Part shown: positions 18,212 to 26,459 of the stretch, piece by piece
How the letters are laid out: each line of letters begins with the position of its first letter
Position numbering within the stretch: position 1 is the first letter of the stretch
NCBI GenBank assembly: GCA_021741145.1
Contig: JAIOYK010000008.1
Span: 1 to 64,000, forward strand
Reading direction: 5' to 3'
DNA: 64,000 nucleotides
From: Rhodospirillum sp.
GTDB lineage: Bacteria > Pseudomonadota > Alphaproteobacteria > Rhodospirillales > Rhodospirillaceae
The notes under the pieces: model-generated
The model's input: the letters and a program-made list of their open reading frames with translations, nothing else
The model's database searches: none
Told to the model about the DNA's origin: nothing
Translations under genes and position numbers: made by a program

Positions 18212-18777
18212 GGCATGCGTGGACCAATTCGGGAAAGGGCGTTTCGTCCAGCATACTCGGTCCCCCTTAACGACAGCTAAAAATTCCCCTCCCTCTTGGC
18301 TTTCCGTGGTCTCCATCCGCCTATCGCGGAAGGCCGTCTGACTTTTCAACCGCGGCCGTGGGTCTCGTCGAGCGCGGCCTTGCTCCTCCTCACGCTCACC
18401 GCCCAGGGCGGGAACTCGCCCGGGTTCGAGGATCCCCTTGGATGGTGAGGGGATCGAGGATCCTCTGGAAGGGGCACGCGTTGATTTATGACTCTCTGGA
18501 CACTCGGCTCGAGGCCACCCGCGCCTATCCTTGGTGCGGCGACAATTCCGGACCGAACCCGGAACAAAATCGACAGGTGGCACCGCTTCTTTGAGTCGAA
18601 TACGTTACACCGAGAGTCAAAGAACACGCCACAAACATCGGATTCCGAACAAGGAATCGATTTTCTTACTTGCCAGAATCAGGTGAGCGACGTAACGTTA
18701 ATCAAGGTTAACGCCCAAGGCCAACCGTCCAATCCGAATAGACGGCGAAAGGCCCACCATCCTAAGGGAGCAGTCTC
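18212..18777. other. fliI-ctrA divergent intergenic region
   Basis: This 566-bp region has no convincing gene. The 200 bp nearest ctrA are A/T-richer than the surroundings and hold the ctrA control signals listed separately. The fliI side has no recognisable promoter boxes. A G/C-rich stretch around 18400-18470 contains short inverted repeats around GGGGATC and GAGGATCC, but no convincing terminator. Confidence 0.5.
18593..18712 (+). promoter_or_regulatory. ctrA promoter region with GANTC cluster and CtrA-like box
   Basis: Five GANTC sites occur in 88 bp (18593, 18614, 18641, 18654 and 18676); one per 256 bp is expected by chance. A sixth lies at 18490. Just downstream, GTTAA (from 18697) and TTAAC (to 18712) flank TCAAGG. 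This resembles the CtrA box TTAA-N7-TTAAC but with a 6-nt spacer. In Caulobacter, ctrA is controlled by CcrM methylation at GANTC and by CtrA itself, so the same logic is inferred here. Confidence 0.6.
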
Positions 18778-19485
18778 ATGCGCGTTTTGGTGATCGAGGA
18801 TGATGCGGCCACGGCCAAGAGCATCGAACTGGTGCTGAAAAAGGAAGGCTGGGTGGTCGACACCACCGATTCCGGCGAGGACGGCCTGGAGATCGGCAAG
18901 CTTTATGAGTACGACATCATCGTCGTCGATCTGATGCTCCCGGACATGGACGGGATGGAAGTGATCCGTCACCTTCGGGCCTCGCGCATCGAAACACCGG
19001 TGCTGATCCTGTCGGGTCTGACGGAGAGCGAACGCAAGGTCAAGGGCCTGGGCGCGGGCGCCGACGACTATCTGACCAAGCCCTTCGACAAGTCCGAACT
19101 GGTGGCCCGCATGCAGGCCATCGTCCGCCGTTCCATGGGCCATGCCCAATCCGTGGTCCGGGTGGGCAAGCTGGCGGTCAATCTGGACGCCCGCACCGCC
19201 GAGGTGGATGGCGAGGCCGTGCATCTGACCGGCAAGGAATACGGCATTCTGGAACTGTTGACCCTGCGCAAGGGGTCGACCCTGACCAAGGAGCAGTTCC
19301 TGAACCACCTTTATGGTGGCATGGACGAACCCGAGTTGAAGATCATCGACGTCTTCATCTGCAAGCTCCGCAAAAAGCTGTCCCAGGCCACCGGCGGCGT
19401 GAACTATATCGAGACGGTCTGGGGCCGGGGCTACGTGCTGCGCGACCCGGACGAGGCCCCCTTGAAGCAAGCGGCTGTCGGCTGA
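18778..19485 (+). CDS. ctrA: Cell-cycle response regulator CtrA
   Basis: A 235-residue OmpR-family response regulator. The receiver domain has the acidic pocket EDD (7-9), phospho-acceptor Asp51 ([11 protein letters not shown]) and Lys in YLTKPFDK. The DNA-binding winged helix covers about 125-225 and ends [13 protein letters not shown]. The whole sequence is strongly CtrA-like, including [19 protein letters not shown] and [20 protein letters not shown]. In this class CtrA controls flagellar, motility and cell-cycle genes; fliIJ lie next door on the other strand. AAGGGAG precedes the start. The C-terminus is KQAAVG, not the Ala-Ala ending that marks Caulobacter CtrA for ClpXP, so turnover may differ. 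Confidence 0.97.
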   Translation: MRVLVIEDDAATAKSIELVLKKEGWVVDTTDSGEDGLEIGKLYEYDIIVVDLMLPDMDGMEVIRHLRASRIETPVLILSGLTESERKVKGLGAGADDYLTKPFDKSELVARMQAIVRRSMGHAQSVVRVGKLAVNLDARTAEVDGEAVHLTGKEYGILELLTLRKGSTLTKEQFLNHLYGGMDEPELKIIDVFICKLRKKLSQATGGVNYIETVWGRGYVLRDPDEAPLKQAAVG

Positions 19486-19548
19486 CCTGCGGCGGGACTG
19501 TTCAACACCCTCTTGGTATCCCGCGGCTCGGTGTTGCTGGCGGGTCGC

Positions 19549-19577
19549 GGCCCCCTGATCCCCGAGATCAGGGGGCC
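19549..19577. terminator. Bidirectional hairpin between ctrA and the GST gene
   Basis: GGCCCCCTGATC (19549-19560) and GATCAGGGGGCC (19566-19577) form a perfect 12-bp stem with a 5-nt loop. It lies between two convergent genes and would end both transcripts. There is no long T-run on either side. Confidence 0.75.
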
Positions 19578-19586
19578 TGGACCGCG

Positions 19587-20228
19587 TCAGCCCCCAGTCG
19601 CGCCCTGAGCGGCGGCTAGGCGATCGTCCTCCTCCCAGACTTTTCGGAAGGACGGTCGCGCGGTGATCCGCTCCACGAAGCGGGTAAAGACGGGCCGCTC
19701 CGGTACCAAGCCAAACTTCATGGTCCAATGGAGGGCCACCCCCCACTGCAGGTCGGCCAGGCTCATCCGCTCTCCCAGAAGGTGAGGCCCCCGGGACAAG
19801 GCGCCTTCGAGCACGGACAGCATGGCGTCGTAATCCCCATAGGGAGCCCGGGAGGGAGGGCCGGGATCGGCCTTGTTCGCCTTGTCCATCAGCGCCGGTT
19901 CGAAACAGGCGGCGTAATAGACCATCCACCGGAGATAGGATCCCCGCGCCGGATCGGTCACCCCGGGCGCCAGTCCCGTTTCCGGATACTGGTCCCCCAG
20001 GTACAGGGCGATGGCGATCTGTTCGGTGATAATGGTCTCCCCATGGCGGAGGGTTGGTACCTTGCCCAGGGGATTGATCGCCAGGAACTCGGGGGACCGG
20101 TTCTCCCCCTTGGACAGGTCCATCACGTGAAGGGCATAGGGGATCCCCAGTTCCTCCAACAAAACGCGGCTGCCCGAGGCTCGGGTTTTGGGGGCGTAAT
20201 ACAGGATCGGGGGCGTTTGACTCGTCAT
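19587..20228 (-). CDS. Glutathione S-transferase family protein
   Basis: A 213-residue GST. The N-terminal thioredoxin-like domain includes AINPLGKVPTLRHGE, with the conserved cis-Pro, and the glutathione-binding segment ITEQIAIALYLGDQYP. The helical C-terminal domain includes ERMSLADLQWGVALHW. It would conjugate or transfer glutathione in the cytoplasm; the substrate is unknown. AAGGAAA precedes the ATG. It is divergent from a WYL-type regulator gene that is interrupted by a stop codon, so its control may have changed in this strain. Confidence 0.92.
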   Translation of the reverse strand: MTSQTPPILYYAPKTRASGSRVLLEELGIPYALHVMDLSKGENRSPEFLAINPLGKVPTLRHGETIITEQIAIALYLGDQYPETGLAPGVTDPARGSYLRWMVYYAACFEPALMDKANKADPGPPSRAPYGDYDAMLSVLEGALSRGPHLLGERMSLADLQWGVALHWTMKFGLVPERPVFTRFVERITARPSFRKVWEEDDRLAAAQGATGG

Positions 20229-20291
20229 GGCTCACGGTTTCCTTCTTGCAGGGTTCGGGGTTCAGGATCGACGGTCCATTCTCACTCGCCC

Positions 20292-20313
20292 TACCTGTCA
20301 ATACCTGTCAGGT
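20292..20313. promoter_or_regulatory. Candidate operator for the WYL regulator
   Basis: TACCTGTCA occurs twice in direct repeat at 20292 and 20302, one helical turn apart. The second copy is part of the perfect palindrome ACCTG-T-CAGGT (20303-20313). The site lies between the divergent GST and regulator genes, where an autoregulating repressor would bind. On the minus strand it overlaps a TTGACA hexamer that could be the -35 box of the GST promoter. Confidence 0.45.
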
Positions 20314-20350
20314 TTAATCCCTGGGTCTCGAAAATAATCCGAGGACAGGG

Positions 20351-21334
20351 ATGCGCGCGAGCAGACTTCTGAACATCCTGACCACTCTCCAGGCCCGGGG
20401 CCGGGTCACCGCTCCGGAACTCGCCAGGGAAATGGGGGTCACGCCCCGAACCATTTACCGGGACATGGACCACCTCTCCCAGGCTGGTGTCCCCGTCTAT
20501 GGCGACCGGGGACCGGAGGGCGGATATCGGTTACTCGATGGCTACCGGGTTCGTCTCAATGGCCTATCGACGGAGGAAGCCGAAGCCCTGTTCCTGACCG
20601 GCTTGCCCGAACCGGCCGCCGACATGGGACTCGGCGCCGTTCTTGCCAGCGCCGAACGGAAGCTCGCCGTCGCCCTGCCCGAGGACCTGCGCCTAAGCGC
20701 CGAACGAATCCGCGAGCGCTTCCACCTGGACACCCTGTCCTAGTTTGGCGAGCGGGATCACCCGCCGTACCTTGGCGCGTTGGCCGACGCGGTATGGAAG
20801 CGGAAGCGGATTCAGATGCGCTACCGCTCCTGGCGGAAGGAAAGGACCGTCACGGCGGACCCCCTGGGCCTCGTCCTGAAGGGCGGCGTCTGGTACATGG
20901 TGGCGAGAACCGGCGGGGAGCCGCGCACCTACCGGATCTCCCGGGTGTTGGACCTGTCGGTCGCCGACGAGTCCCGTGAGCCCCCCCGCGACTTTGATCT
21001 CGCGACCTATTGGCGGGAGAGCACGCGGCGCCTGGACGCGGAGATGTATCCCCTCTCCGTCCGCGTTCGGTTGTCGGAGCGTGGACTGGATCTGGTCCGT
21101 CATGTCCACGCCCCCTACGCTGTCGCGCGCATGGCGGTGGCGCAAGAGGCCGATGCCGACGGCTGGCGGGAGGTGACCCTCCCCGCGGCATCCCTCAAAG
21201 AAGCCGTCTCCGACTTCCTCCGCCTTGGCGCGGAGGTCGAGGTCATCGCGCCGCCGGACTTGCGGACCCTTCTGGCGGAAACCGCCATGCGGATCGCCGC
21301 CCTCCACGCGTCGCCCCCCGGCCCCCCAGGTTGA
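20351..21334 (+). pseudogene. WYL-domain transcriptional regulator interrupted by in-frame amber codon
   Basis: Residues 1-130 give a DeoR-like helix-turn-helix (VTAPELAREMGVTPRTIYRD) and linker. The TAG at 20741-20743 follows HLDTLS. Reading straight through in the same frame gives FGERDHPPYLGALADAVWKR and a complete WYL domain to 21334. Relatives have Trp-Phe at this point (HLD...WF), so TGG to TAG is the simplest explanation. With read-through the protein would be 327 residues, the usual YafY-type length. No frameshift is needed. Either the gene is inactivated, or the two halves are made separately, or the base is a sequencing error. A WYL half starting at 20780 has no clear Shine-Dalgarno. 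Confidence 0.85.
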
Positions 21335-21383
21335 GCGGTCATTCCGCCTTGCTTCCGCCCCATAAGAAGCGTTCAATGCGGCC

Positions 21384-21905
21384 ATGTCCTGGGTAACGAG
21401 AAAACTTGACATGCTTGTCGCCGCGGTGCTCGCCACCACGGTGGGCATGACCGCGTCCCAGCTTCAAGCCTTCATCCACCAGTATCTCCAGCGCCTTGGC
21501 GGCCATGTGGACGAGGCCCGGATGAGCCTCCAAACCGTGCTGGATACCGCCAATCCCGGTGTTGGTCCCACGCCAGAAGCCTTGGCCCCCGTCACCGCCC
21601 GCATTCAAGACCGTATTGATGGCTTGGTGGAAGGCTATCAGGCCATTCAATCCGCCGACGTCTGGACCCGCCCCTTCGCCTTTTTCCGCCATGCGGATCC
21701 GGCCATCGCCAAAGCGGCTTTGAAGCAGTTTGAACCGGCACTTCCCCTCGGCCCGGACAGCCTCGTCTTCACCCTCGCCGGAATCATCCTGGCCCTGGTG
21801 GCCTGGGATATCCTCAAGCTCCCTTTCTCCCTAGCCCTCTCCGGGATCGATAAGTCTCGGAAAAGGCGCCGGATCTTCGACAGCCGCGGTGATTCCTTGA
21901 CCTGA
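21384..21905 (+). CDS. DUF2937-like membrane protein
   Basis: A 173-residue protein with a hydrophobic N-terminal segment (LVAAVLATTVGM) and a C-terminal membrane span (SLVFTLAGIILALVAWDIL). A polar, mostly helical domain of about 110 residues lies between them. The layout and the segment FAFFRHADPAIAKAALKQFE suggest DUF2937, a family of unknown function; I am moderately sure. It ends 10 bp before the TPP-enzyme start, with the GAGG at its stop serving as that gene's ribosome-binding site. The two may therefore be co-translated. Confidence 0.75.
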   Translation: MSWVTRKLDMLVAAVLATTVGMTASQLQAFIHQYLQRLGGHVDEARMSLQTVLDTANPGVGPTPEALAPVTARIQDRIDGLVEGYQAIQSADVWTRPFAFFRHADPAIAKAALKQFEPALPLGPDSLVFTLAGIILALVAWDILKLPFSLALSGIDKSRKRRRIFDSRGDSLT

Positions 21906-21915
21906 GGTCCGGGGA

Positions 21916-23670
21916 ATGGGAGAAATTGGATCCAATATTCAATCCTCGAACCGGATGCCCACTCCCATGTCCCCTTCCGACTCGACATCCCCCCTCACCG
22001 CCCTCCGGACTGGGGGCGAAATCCTGGCCGATGCCTTGATCGCCCTCGGTGCGGATACGGCCTATTGCGTGCCCGGAGAAAGCTATCTGGCTTTCCTCGA
22101 CGCGGCCCATGACCGGGCCGACCGGTTACGCCTGATCACCTGCCGCCAGGAAGGCGGCGCGGCCTACATGGCCGATGCCCATGGCAAGTTGACGGGCGAA
22201 CCGGGGATCCTCTTCGTCACCCGGGGTCCGGGGGCTTGCAACGCCACGGTGGGAGTGCACACCGCCATGCAGGACGGCACCCCGATGCTGCTGTTCATCG
22301 GTCAGGTCGACCGGGGCATGCTGGGGCGGGAGGCCTTCCAGGAAGTGGACATGGCCGCTTTCTTCAAGCCCCTGGCCAAGTTTACCGCCACCGCCGACAC
22401 AGCGGAGCGCCTGCCCGAGCTGGTGGCCCGGGCCTGGACCGCGGCGACCTCTGGCCGTCCGGGTCCGGCGGTCATCGCCCTGCCCGAGGACATGCTCACC
22501 GAAACCGCCAGGGTCGCCGACCCGCGCCCCTTCGCCCGCCCCGCCCCCGCCCCCCAGGCCACCGACATGGAGCGCCTGAAGGAGATGGTGGAAGCCGCCG
22601 AGCGCCCCCTGCTGATTGTCGGCGGAAGCACCTGGACCCCCAACGCCGCCCGGGCCATCACCGCCTGGGCCGAGGACGCGGGTCTGCCCACCATCGCCTC
22701 TTTCCGCCGCCAGGATATCGTTCACAACGACAGCCCCGTCTACCTGGGAGAATTGGGATATTCCGCGAGCCCGGCCATCAACGCCCGGGTCAAGGCCGCG
22801 GACTTGATCTTGCTGGTGGGCGACCGCATGGGCGAAGTGCCTAATCAGGGCTACACCCTGATTGAAAGCCCCCAACCCATGCAGACCCTGATCCATGTCT
22901 TCCCCGATCCGGAAGAGATCGGACGGGTCTTCCGTCCGGACCTGGGCATCGTTTCGGCCATGGCGCCCTTCTGCGCCCTGCTCCCCACCATGGAGGGGGG
23001 AGAGCGCTGGGCCAACTGGCTGGCCGAGGGCCGGGCCGATTACGCCGAGAACCTGATTCCGCCCCCCTGCTCCGGCCCCGTCGACATGGGCGCGATCATG
23101 GCCGAGATCGCCAAGCGCCTGCCCGAGAACGCCATCCTCGCCAATGGGGCGGGCAACTACACCGGCTGGTCCCAACGCTTCCTGCCCTATCGGACCTTCC
23201 CCAGCCAGTTGGCGCCGGGCAATGGCTCCATGGGCTATGGCGTTCCCGCGGCCGTCGCCGCCTGTGTGGCCGCGCCCGGGCGTCGGGTGATCGGCTTCGC
23301 CGGGGATGGTTGTTTCCTGATGAACGGCCAGGAACTGGCCACCGCCATGGCCCACGGGCTGGCCCCCATCCTGATCGTCATCGACAACGGCATGTACGGC
23401 ACCATCCGCATGCACCAGGAGCGGGAATACCCCGATCGGGTCATCGCCACCGACCTGCGGAACCCGGACTTTGCCGCCCTGGCCAAGGCCCATGGGGCTC
23501 TGGCCTGGACCGTCGAGAAGACCGAGGACTTCATTCCAGCCTTCGAGGCCGCGCTGGAAGCCACCACCGCGAGCCTCATCCACATCAAATTGGATCCGGA
23601 GGTCCTGACCCACCGGGGCACCCTGTCCGGCCTGCGCGCCAAGGCGCGGGCGGCCAAGGCGACATCCTGA
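21916..23670 (+). CDS. Thiamine-diphosphate enzyme, acetolactate synthase-like
   Basis: A ThDP-dependent enzyme of the acetolactate synthase/benzoylformate decarboxylase superfamily, 584 residues from the first ATG. The catalytic Glu lies in RQEGGAAYMADAH, and the ThDP/Mg motif runs from GDGCFLMNGQELATA to NGMYGTIRMHQE. FAD-binding residues of true IlvB are not clear, and no small subunit gene follows, so branched-chain amino acid synthesis is unlikely. A catabolic decarboxylase or lyase role is more plausible, supported by the ALDH7 gene 53 bp downstream. The 21916 start has GAGG at 8-nt spacing; ATGs at 21955 and 21967 give a more conserved N-terminus but lack a Shine-Dalgarno. Confidence 0.85.
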   Translation: MGEIGSNIQSSNRMPTPMSPSDSTSPLTALRTGGEILADALIALGADTAYCVPGESYLAFLDAAHDRADRLRLITCRQEGGAAYMADAHGKLTGEPGILFVTRGPGACNATVGVHTAMQDGTPMLLFIGQVDRGMLGREAFQEVDMAAFFKPLAKFTATADTAERLPELVARAWTAATSGRPGPAVIALPEDMLTETARVADPRPFARPAPAPQATDMERLKEMVEAAERPLLIVGGSTWTPNAARAITAWAEDAGLPTIASFRRQDIVHNDSPVYLGELGYSASPAINARVKAADLILLVGDRMGEVPNQGYTLIESPQPMQTLIHVFPDPEEIGRVFRPDLGIVSAMAPFCALLPTMEGGERWANWLAEGRADYAENLIPPPCSGPVDMGAIMAEIAKRLPENAILANGAGNYTGWSQRFLPYRTFPSQLAPGNGSMGYGVPAAVAACVAAPGRRVIGFAGDGCFLMNGQELATAMAHGLAPILIVIDNGMYGTIRMHQEREYPDRVIATDLRNPDFAALAKAHGALAWTVEKTEDFIPAFEAALEATTASLIHIKLDPEVLTHRGTLSGLRAKARAAKATS

Positions 23671-23723
23671 TCCGATCACCCACCCCTTTCAATCCCCTTA
23701 GACCACCCGGAGAAGACCTGTCC

Positions 23724-25244
23724 ATGACCGCCTCCCTCGCCGCCACCGCCCAGGACCTTCTCGCCCGCATGGGCGTTGATACCTCCCTCGTCACCGGCGG
23801 CCCGCTCGTCGTCACCTCTCCCATTGACGGCTCCGAGATCGGCGCCGTCATGCCGAGCGCCGCGTCCGACGTTCCGGCCTTGGTCGCCCGCTCCCAAGCC
23901 GCTTTCCAGACTTGGCGCCAGGTGCCCGGCCCCCGCCGGGGCGCGTTGATTCGCCTATTGGGCGAGGAACTGCGCGCCCACAAGGACGACCTGGGTCGAT
24001 TGGTGACCATCGAATGCGGCAAGATCGTCTCGGAGGGCCTGGGTGAGGTCCAGGAGATGATCGACATCTGCGATTTCGCCGTCGGTCTCTCCCGCCAGCT
24101 CCATGGCCTGACCATCGCCAGCGAGCGCCCGGGCCACGCCATGCGCGAAACCTGGCATCCCCTGGGTCCCGTGGGCGTGATCAGCGCCTTCAACTTCCCC
24201 GTGGCCGTCTGGTCCTGGAACACCGCCCTGGCCCTGGTCTGCGGGGACAGCGTGATCTGGAAGCCGTCGGAGATCACACCGCTGACCGCCATGGCCTGCG
24301 CCAGCCTACTCAAGCGGGCCATGGACAAGCTGGGCACGGATGCTCCCGCCGACCTGATGTTGCTGGTCATCGGTGACGGCGCCGTGGGCCAGGCCCTGGT
24401 CGACGATCCCCGCGTTCCCTTGATCAGCGCCACCGGCTCCACCCGCATGGGCAAGGCCATCGCCCCCCGGGTCGCCGCCCGGCTGGGCCGGAGCATTCTC
24501 GAATTGGGCGGCAACAACGCCGCCATCATCCGCCCCAGCGCCGACCTGGATCTGGCCGTGCGGGGTATTTGCTTCTCCGCCGTGGGCACCGCCGGACAGC
24601 GCTGCACCAGCCTGCGCCGGATCATCGTCCACGGCGCCATCCGGGACGAGTTGGTGGACCGCCTGAAGACCGCCTACGCCAGCATCCGCGCCGGGGATCC
24701 CCTGGTGGACGGCACCCTGGTCGGTCCGTTGATCCACGAAAAGGCCTTCGCCGACATGGAAACCGCCCTGGCCCAGGCGAAAGCCGAAGGCGGCACCGTC
24801 CATGGTGGCGGTCGCGCCCCGTTGGACGGCCGAGAGGGGGGATTCTATCCGGTTCCGGCCCTGGTGGAGATGCCCGCCCAGACCGCCATCGTGGAGACCG
24901 AGACCTTCGCCCCGATCCTCTACGTCCTAACCGCGGACAGCCTGGACGAGGCCATCGCCCTCCAGAACGGCGTGCCCCAGGGCCTGTCCTCCTCCATTTT
25001 CACCAACGACCTGCGGGAAGCGGAGACCTTCCTGTCGATGGTGGGGAGTGATTGTGGCATCGCCAATGTGAACATCGGCCCCAGTGGGGCGGAGATCGGC
25101 GGCGCATTCGGGGGCGAGAAGGACACCGGTGGCGGTCGGGAATCCGGCTCCGACGCCTGGAAGGGCTACATGCGCCGGGCCACCAACACGGTGAACTACT
25201 CCGGTGCGCTGCCCCTGGCCCAGGGCGTGAAGTTCGACATTTAA
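23724..25244 (+). CDS. amaB: ALDH7-family dehydrogenase (alpha-aminoadipic semialdehyde type)
   Basis: A 506-residue NAD-dependent aldehyde dehydrogenase. The general base is Glu260 (ILELGGNNAAI) and the nucleophile is Cys294 (GQRCTS). The C-terminal stretch VNIGPSGAEIGGAFGGEKDT followed by GGGRESGSDAWKGYMRR is the hallmark of ALDH7 (antiquitin), which oxidises alpha-aminoadipate semialdehyde in lysine breakdown. The symbol follows that family and is not proven for this organism. It follows the TPP enzyme closely and probably shares its transcript. GGAG precedes the start. A strong hairpin follows the stop. Confidence 0.9.
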   Translation: MTASLAATAQDLLARMGVDTSLVTGGPLVVTSPIDGSEIGAVMPSAASDVPALVARSQAAFQTWRQVPGPRRGALIRLLGEELRAHKDDLGRLVTIECGKIVSEGLGEVQEMIDICDFAVGLSRQLHGLTIASERPGHAMRETWHPLGPVGVISAFNFPVAVWSWNTALALVCGDSVIWKPSEITPLTAMACASLLKRAMDKLGTDAPADLMLLVIGDGAVGQALVDDPRVPLISATGSTRMGKAIAPRVAARLGRSILELGGNNAAIIRPSADLDLAVRGICFSAVGTAGQRCTSLRRIIVHGAIRDELVDRLKTAYASIRAGDPLVDGTLVGPLIHEKAFADMETALAQAKAEGGTVHGGGRAPLDGREGGFYPVPALVEMPAQTAIVETETFAPILYVLTADSLDEAIALQNGVPQGLSSSIFTNDLREAETFLSMVGSDCGIANVNIGPSGAEIGGAFGGEKDTGGGRESGSDAWKGYMRRATNTVNYSGALPLAQGVKFDI

Positions 25245-25285
25245 TCGAGACCCCGCCATGTGTCGGGCGGGATAGACGACGGGAT

Positions 25286-25312
25286 GGGCGGGCGCGTACA
25301 CTGCGCCCGCCC
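25286..25312 (+). terminator. Hairpin after the ALDH7 gene
   Basis: GGGCGGGCGC (25286-25295) pairs perfectly with GCGCCCGCCC (25303-25312) across a 7-nt loop, followed by ATTTCC. It sits 42 bp after the dehydrogenase stop and 27 bp before the next start. Confidence 0.65.
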
Positions 25313-25338
25313 ATTTCCAAATCTCCAGTAGGATTACC

Positions 25339-26334
25339 GTGTTCGATACCCAGGGTCTCTGGATCATTCCTCTATGCACCGTGATCGGTGCCTTGTGTGG
25401 CTGGTTGTACTCCCGCGTGATGGCGGCCCGCGCCATGGCCTCCGAAAGCAAACCCGCGCCCTCTTCCAAGCCTGTTCCAGCGGCCCCTCCCGCTCCCCCG
25501 CCGTCCATGCCGCACCCCATGCCCGCGGCATCCGAGCCCAAGCCGCCCGAGCCTAAACGGTCAGAACCGAAGCTGAAAGAGAGCCTTTCCCCGCCCCTGG
25601 TTCCCCCCCGGCCATCGGAAGGAGCCTCCATCCAAGATTGGATCAGCCATGCGGAGATCCTTGATTTCGACGGTTTCGCGTCCGAGGCGCGGGAGGTCCT
25701 GACCATCGCCCTGGACCGCTGCGCCACGGCCGTGGAATCCGGCAGGCGCCCCGACGTGGGAGAGGTTCTGACCCGGGCCCTGACCGCGGCCACCAGAATG
25801 GCCGATCAGGGGACCCTGGCCCGGGTCCATGCCCTGCTGGGCCGCCTGTCCGAACGCATGGACGACAAGGACGGGGCGCACGAACACTATCTTGCCGCCC
25901 TGGAGCTCTACGAGAACCGCAACGACCGGCGGGGCATTGGCGCGGCCTGTGAACTGCTGGCCCGGCTCCACGCCCGCTTGGACGATCCGGAAGGAGCGGA
26001 AGCCTATTGGCGTTACGGCCTGTCCCTGGCCACGGCCATGGGCAATCGCAAGGAAGAAGCGCGGATTCTCGGAGTCCTGGGCCGCCTGGCCAGCCTTGCC
26101 GGAGACCTTGAAGGAGCCGAGGAGTTGTTCCGGGAAGCCATGACCCTGGAGGAGGCCCTGGGCCGTCCCCTGGAAGAGGGCGTTCTGACCGCCGACCTCG
26201 CCCGCCTCGAGCGGACCCGAGGAAAAGAGGAAACGGCGCGGGTCCTTTTCGACGCCGCCCTCGCTCGTCTGGCGGAAGCGGGCGCGGATCCCGAGGAGTT
26301 GGACCGCCTGCGCGGAGAACGAGGCGAACCGTAA
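25339..26334 (+). CDS. Membrane-anchored tetratricopeptide repeat protein
   Basis: A 331-residue protein starting with GTG, preceded by GTAGGA. Residues 6-26 are one hydrophobic span (LWIIPLCTVIGALCGWLYS). A linker rich in Pro, Lys and Ser follows (about 35-95). The rest is helical with TPR-like units of about 40 residues: AHEHYLAALELYENRNDRRG, AEAYWRYGLSLATAMGNRKE and AEELFREAMTLEEALGRPLE. It is likely a cytoplasmic scaffold tethered to the inner membrane. No partner gene is evident; NudC is convergent. Confidence 0.82.
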   Translation: MFDTQGLWIIPLCTVIGALCGWLYSRVMAARAMASESKPAPSSKPVPAAPPAPPPSMPHPMPAASEPKPPEPKRSEPKLKESLSPPLVPPRPSEGASIQDWISHAEILDFDGFASEAREVLTIALDRCATAVESGRRPDVGEVLTRALTAATRMADQGTLARVHALLGRLSERMDDKDGAHEHYLAALELYENRNDRRGIGAACELLARLHARLDDPEGAEAYWRYGLSLATAMGNRKEEARILGVLGRLASLAGDLEGAEELFREAMTLEEALGRPLEEGVLTADLARLERTRGKEETARVLFDAALARLAEAGADPEELDRLRGERGEP

Positions 26335-26459
26335 AAAGGAAGCGGTGTCCCGTCCTCCAGCATCCGCCCCACCGCGTATTTCCATGATTGAGCGACGGAC
26401 AAACCGGCACGAAAGACGGCGAGACCAGGACATTCCGATGGAACGGGAAGGGGAGCGCT

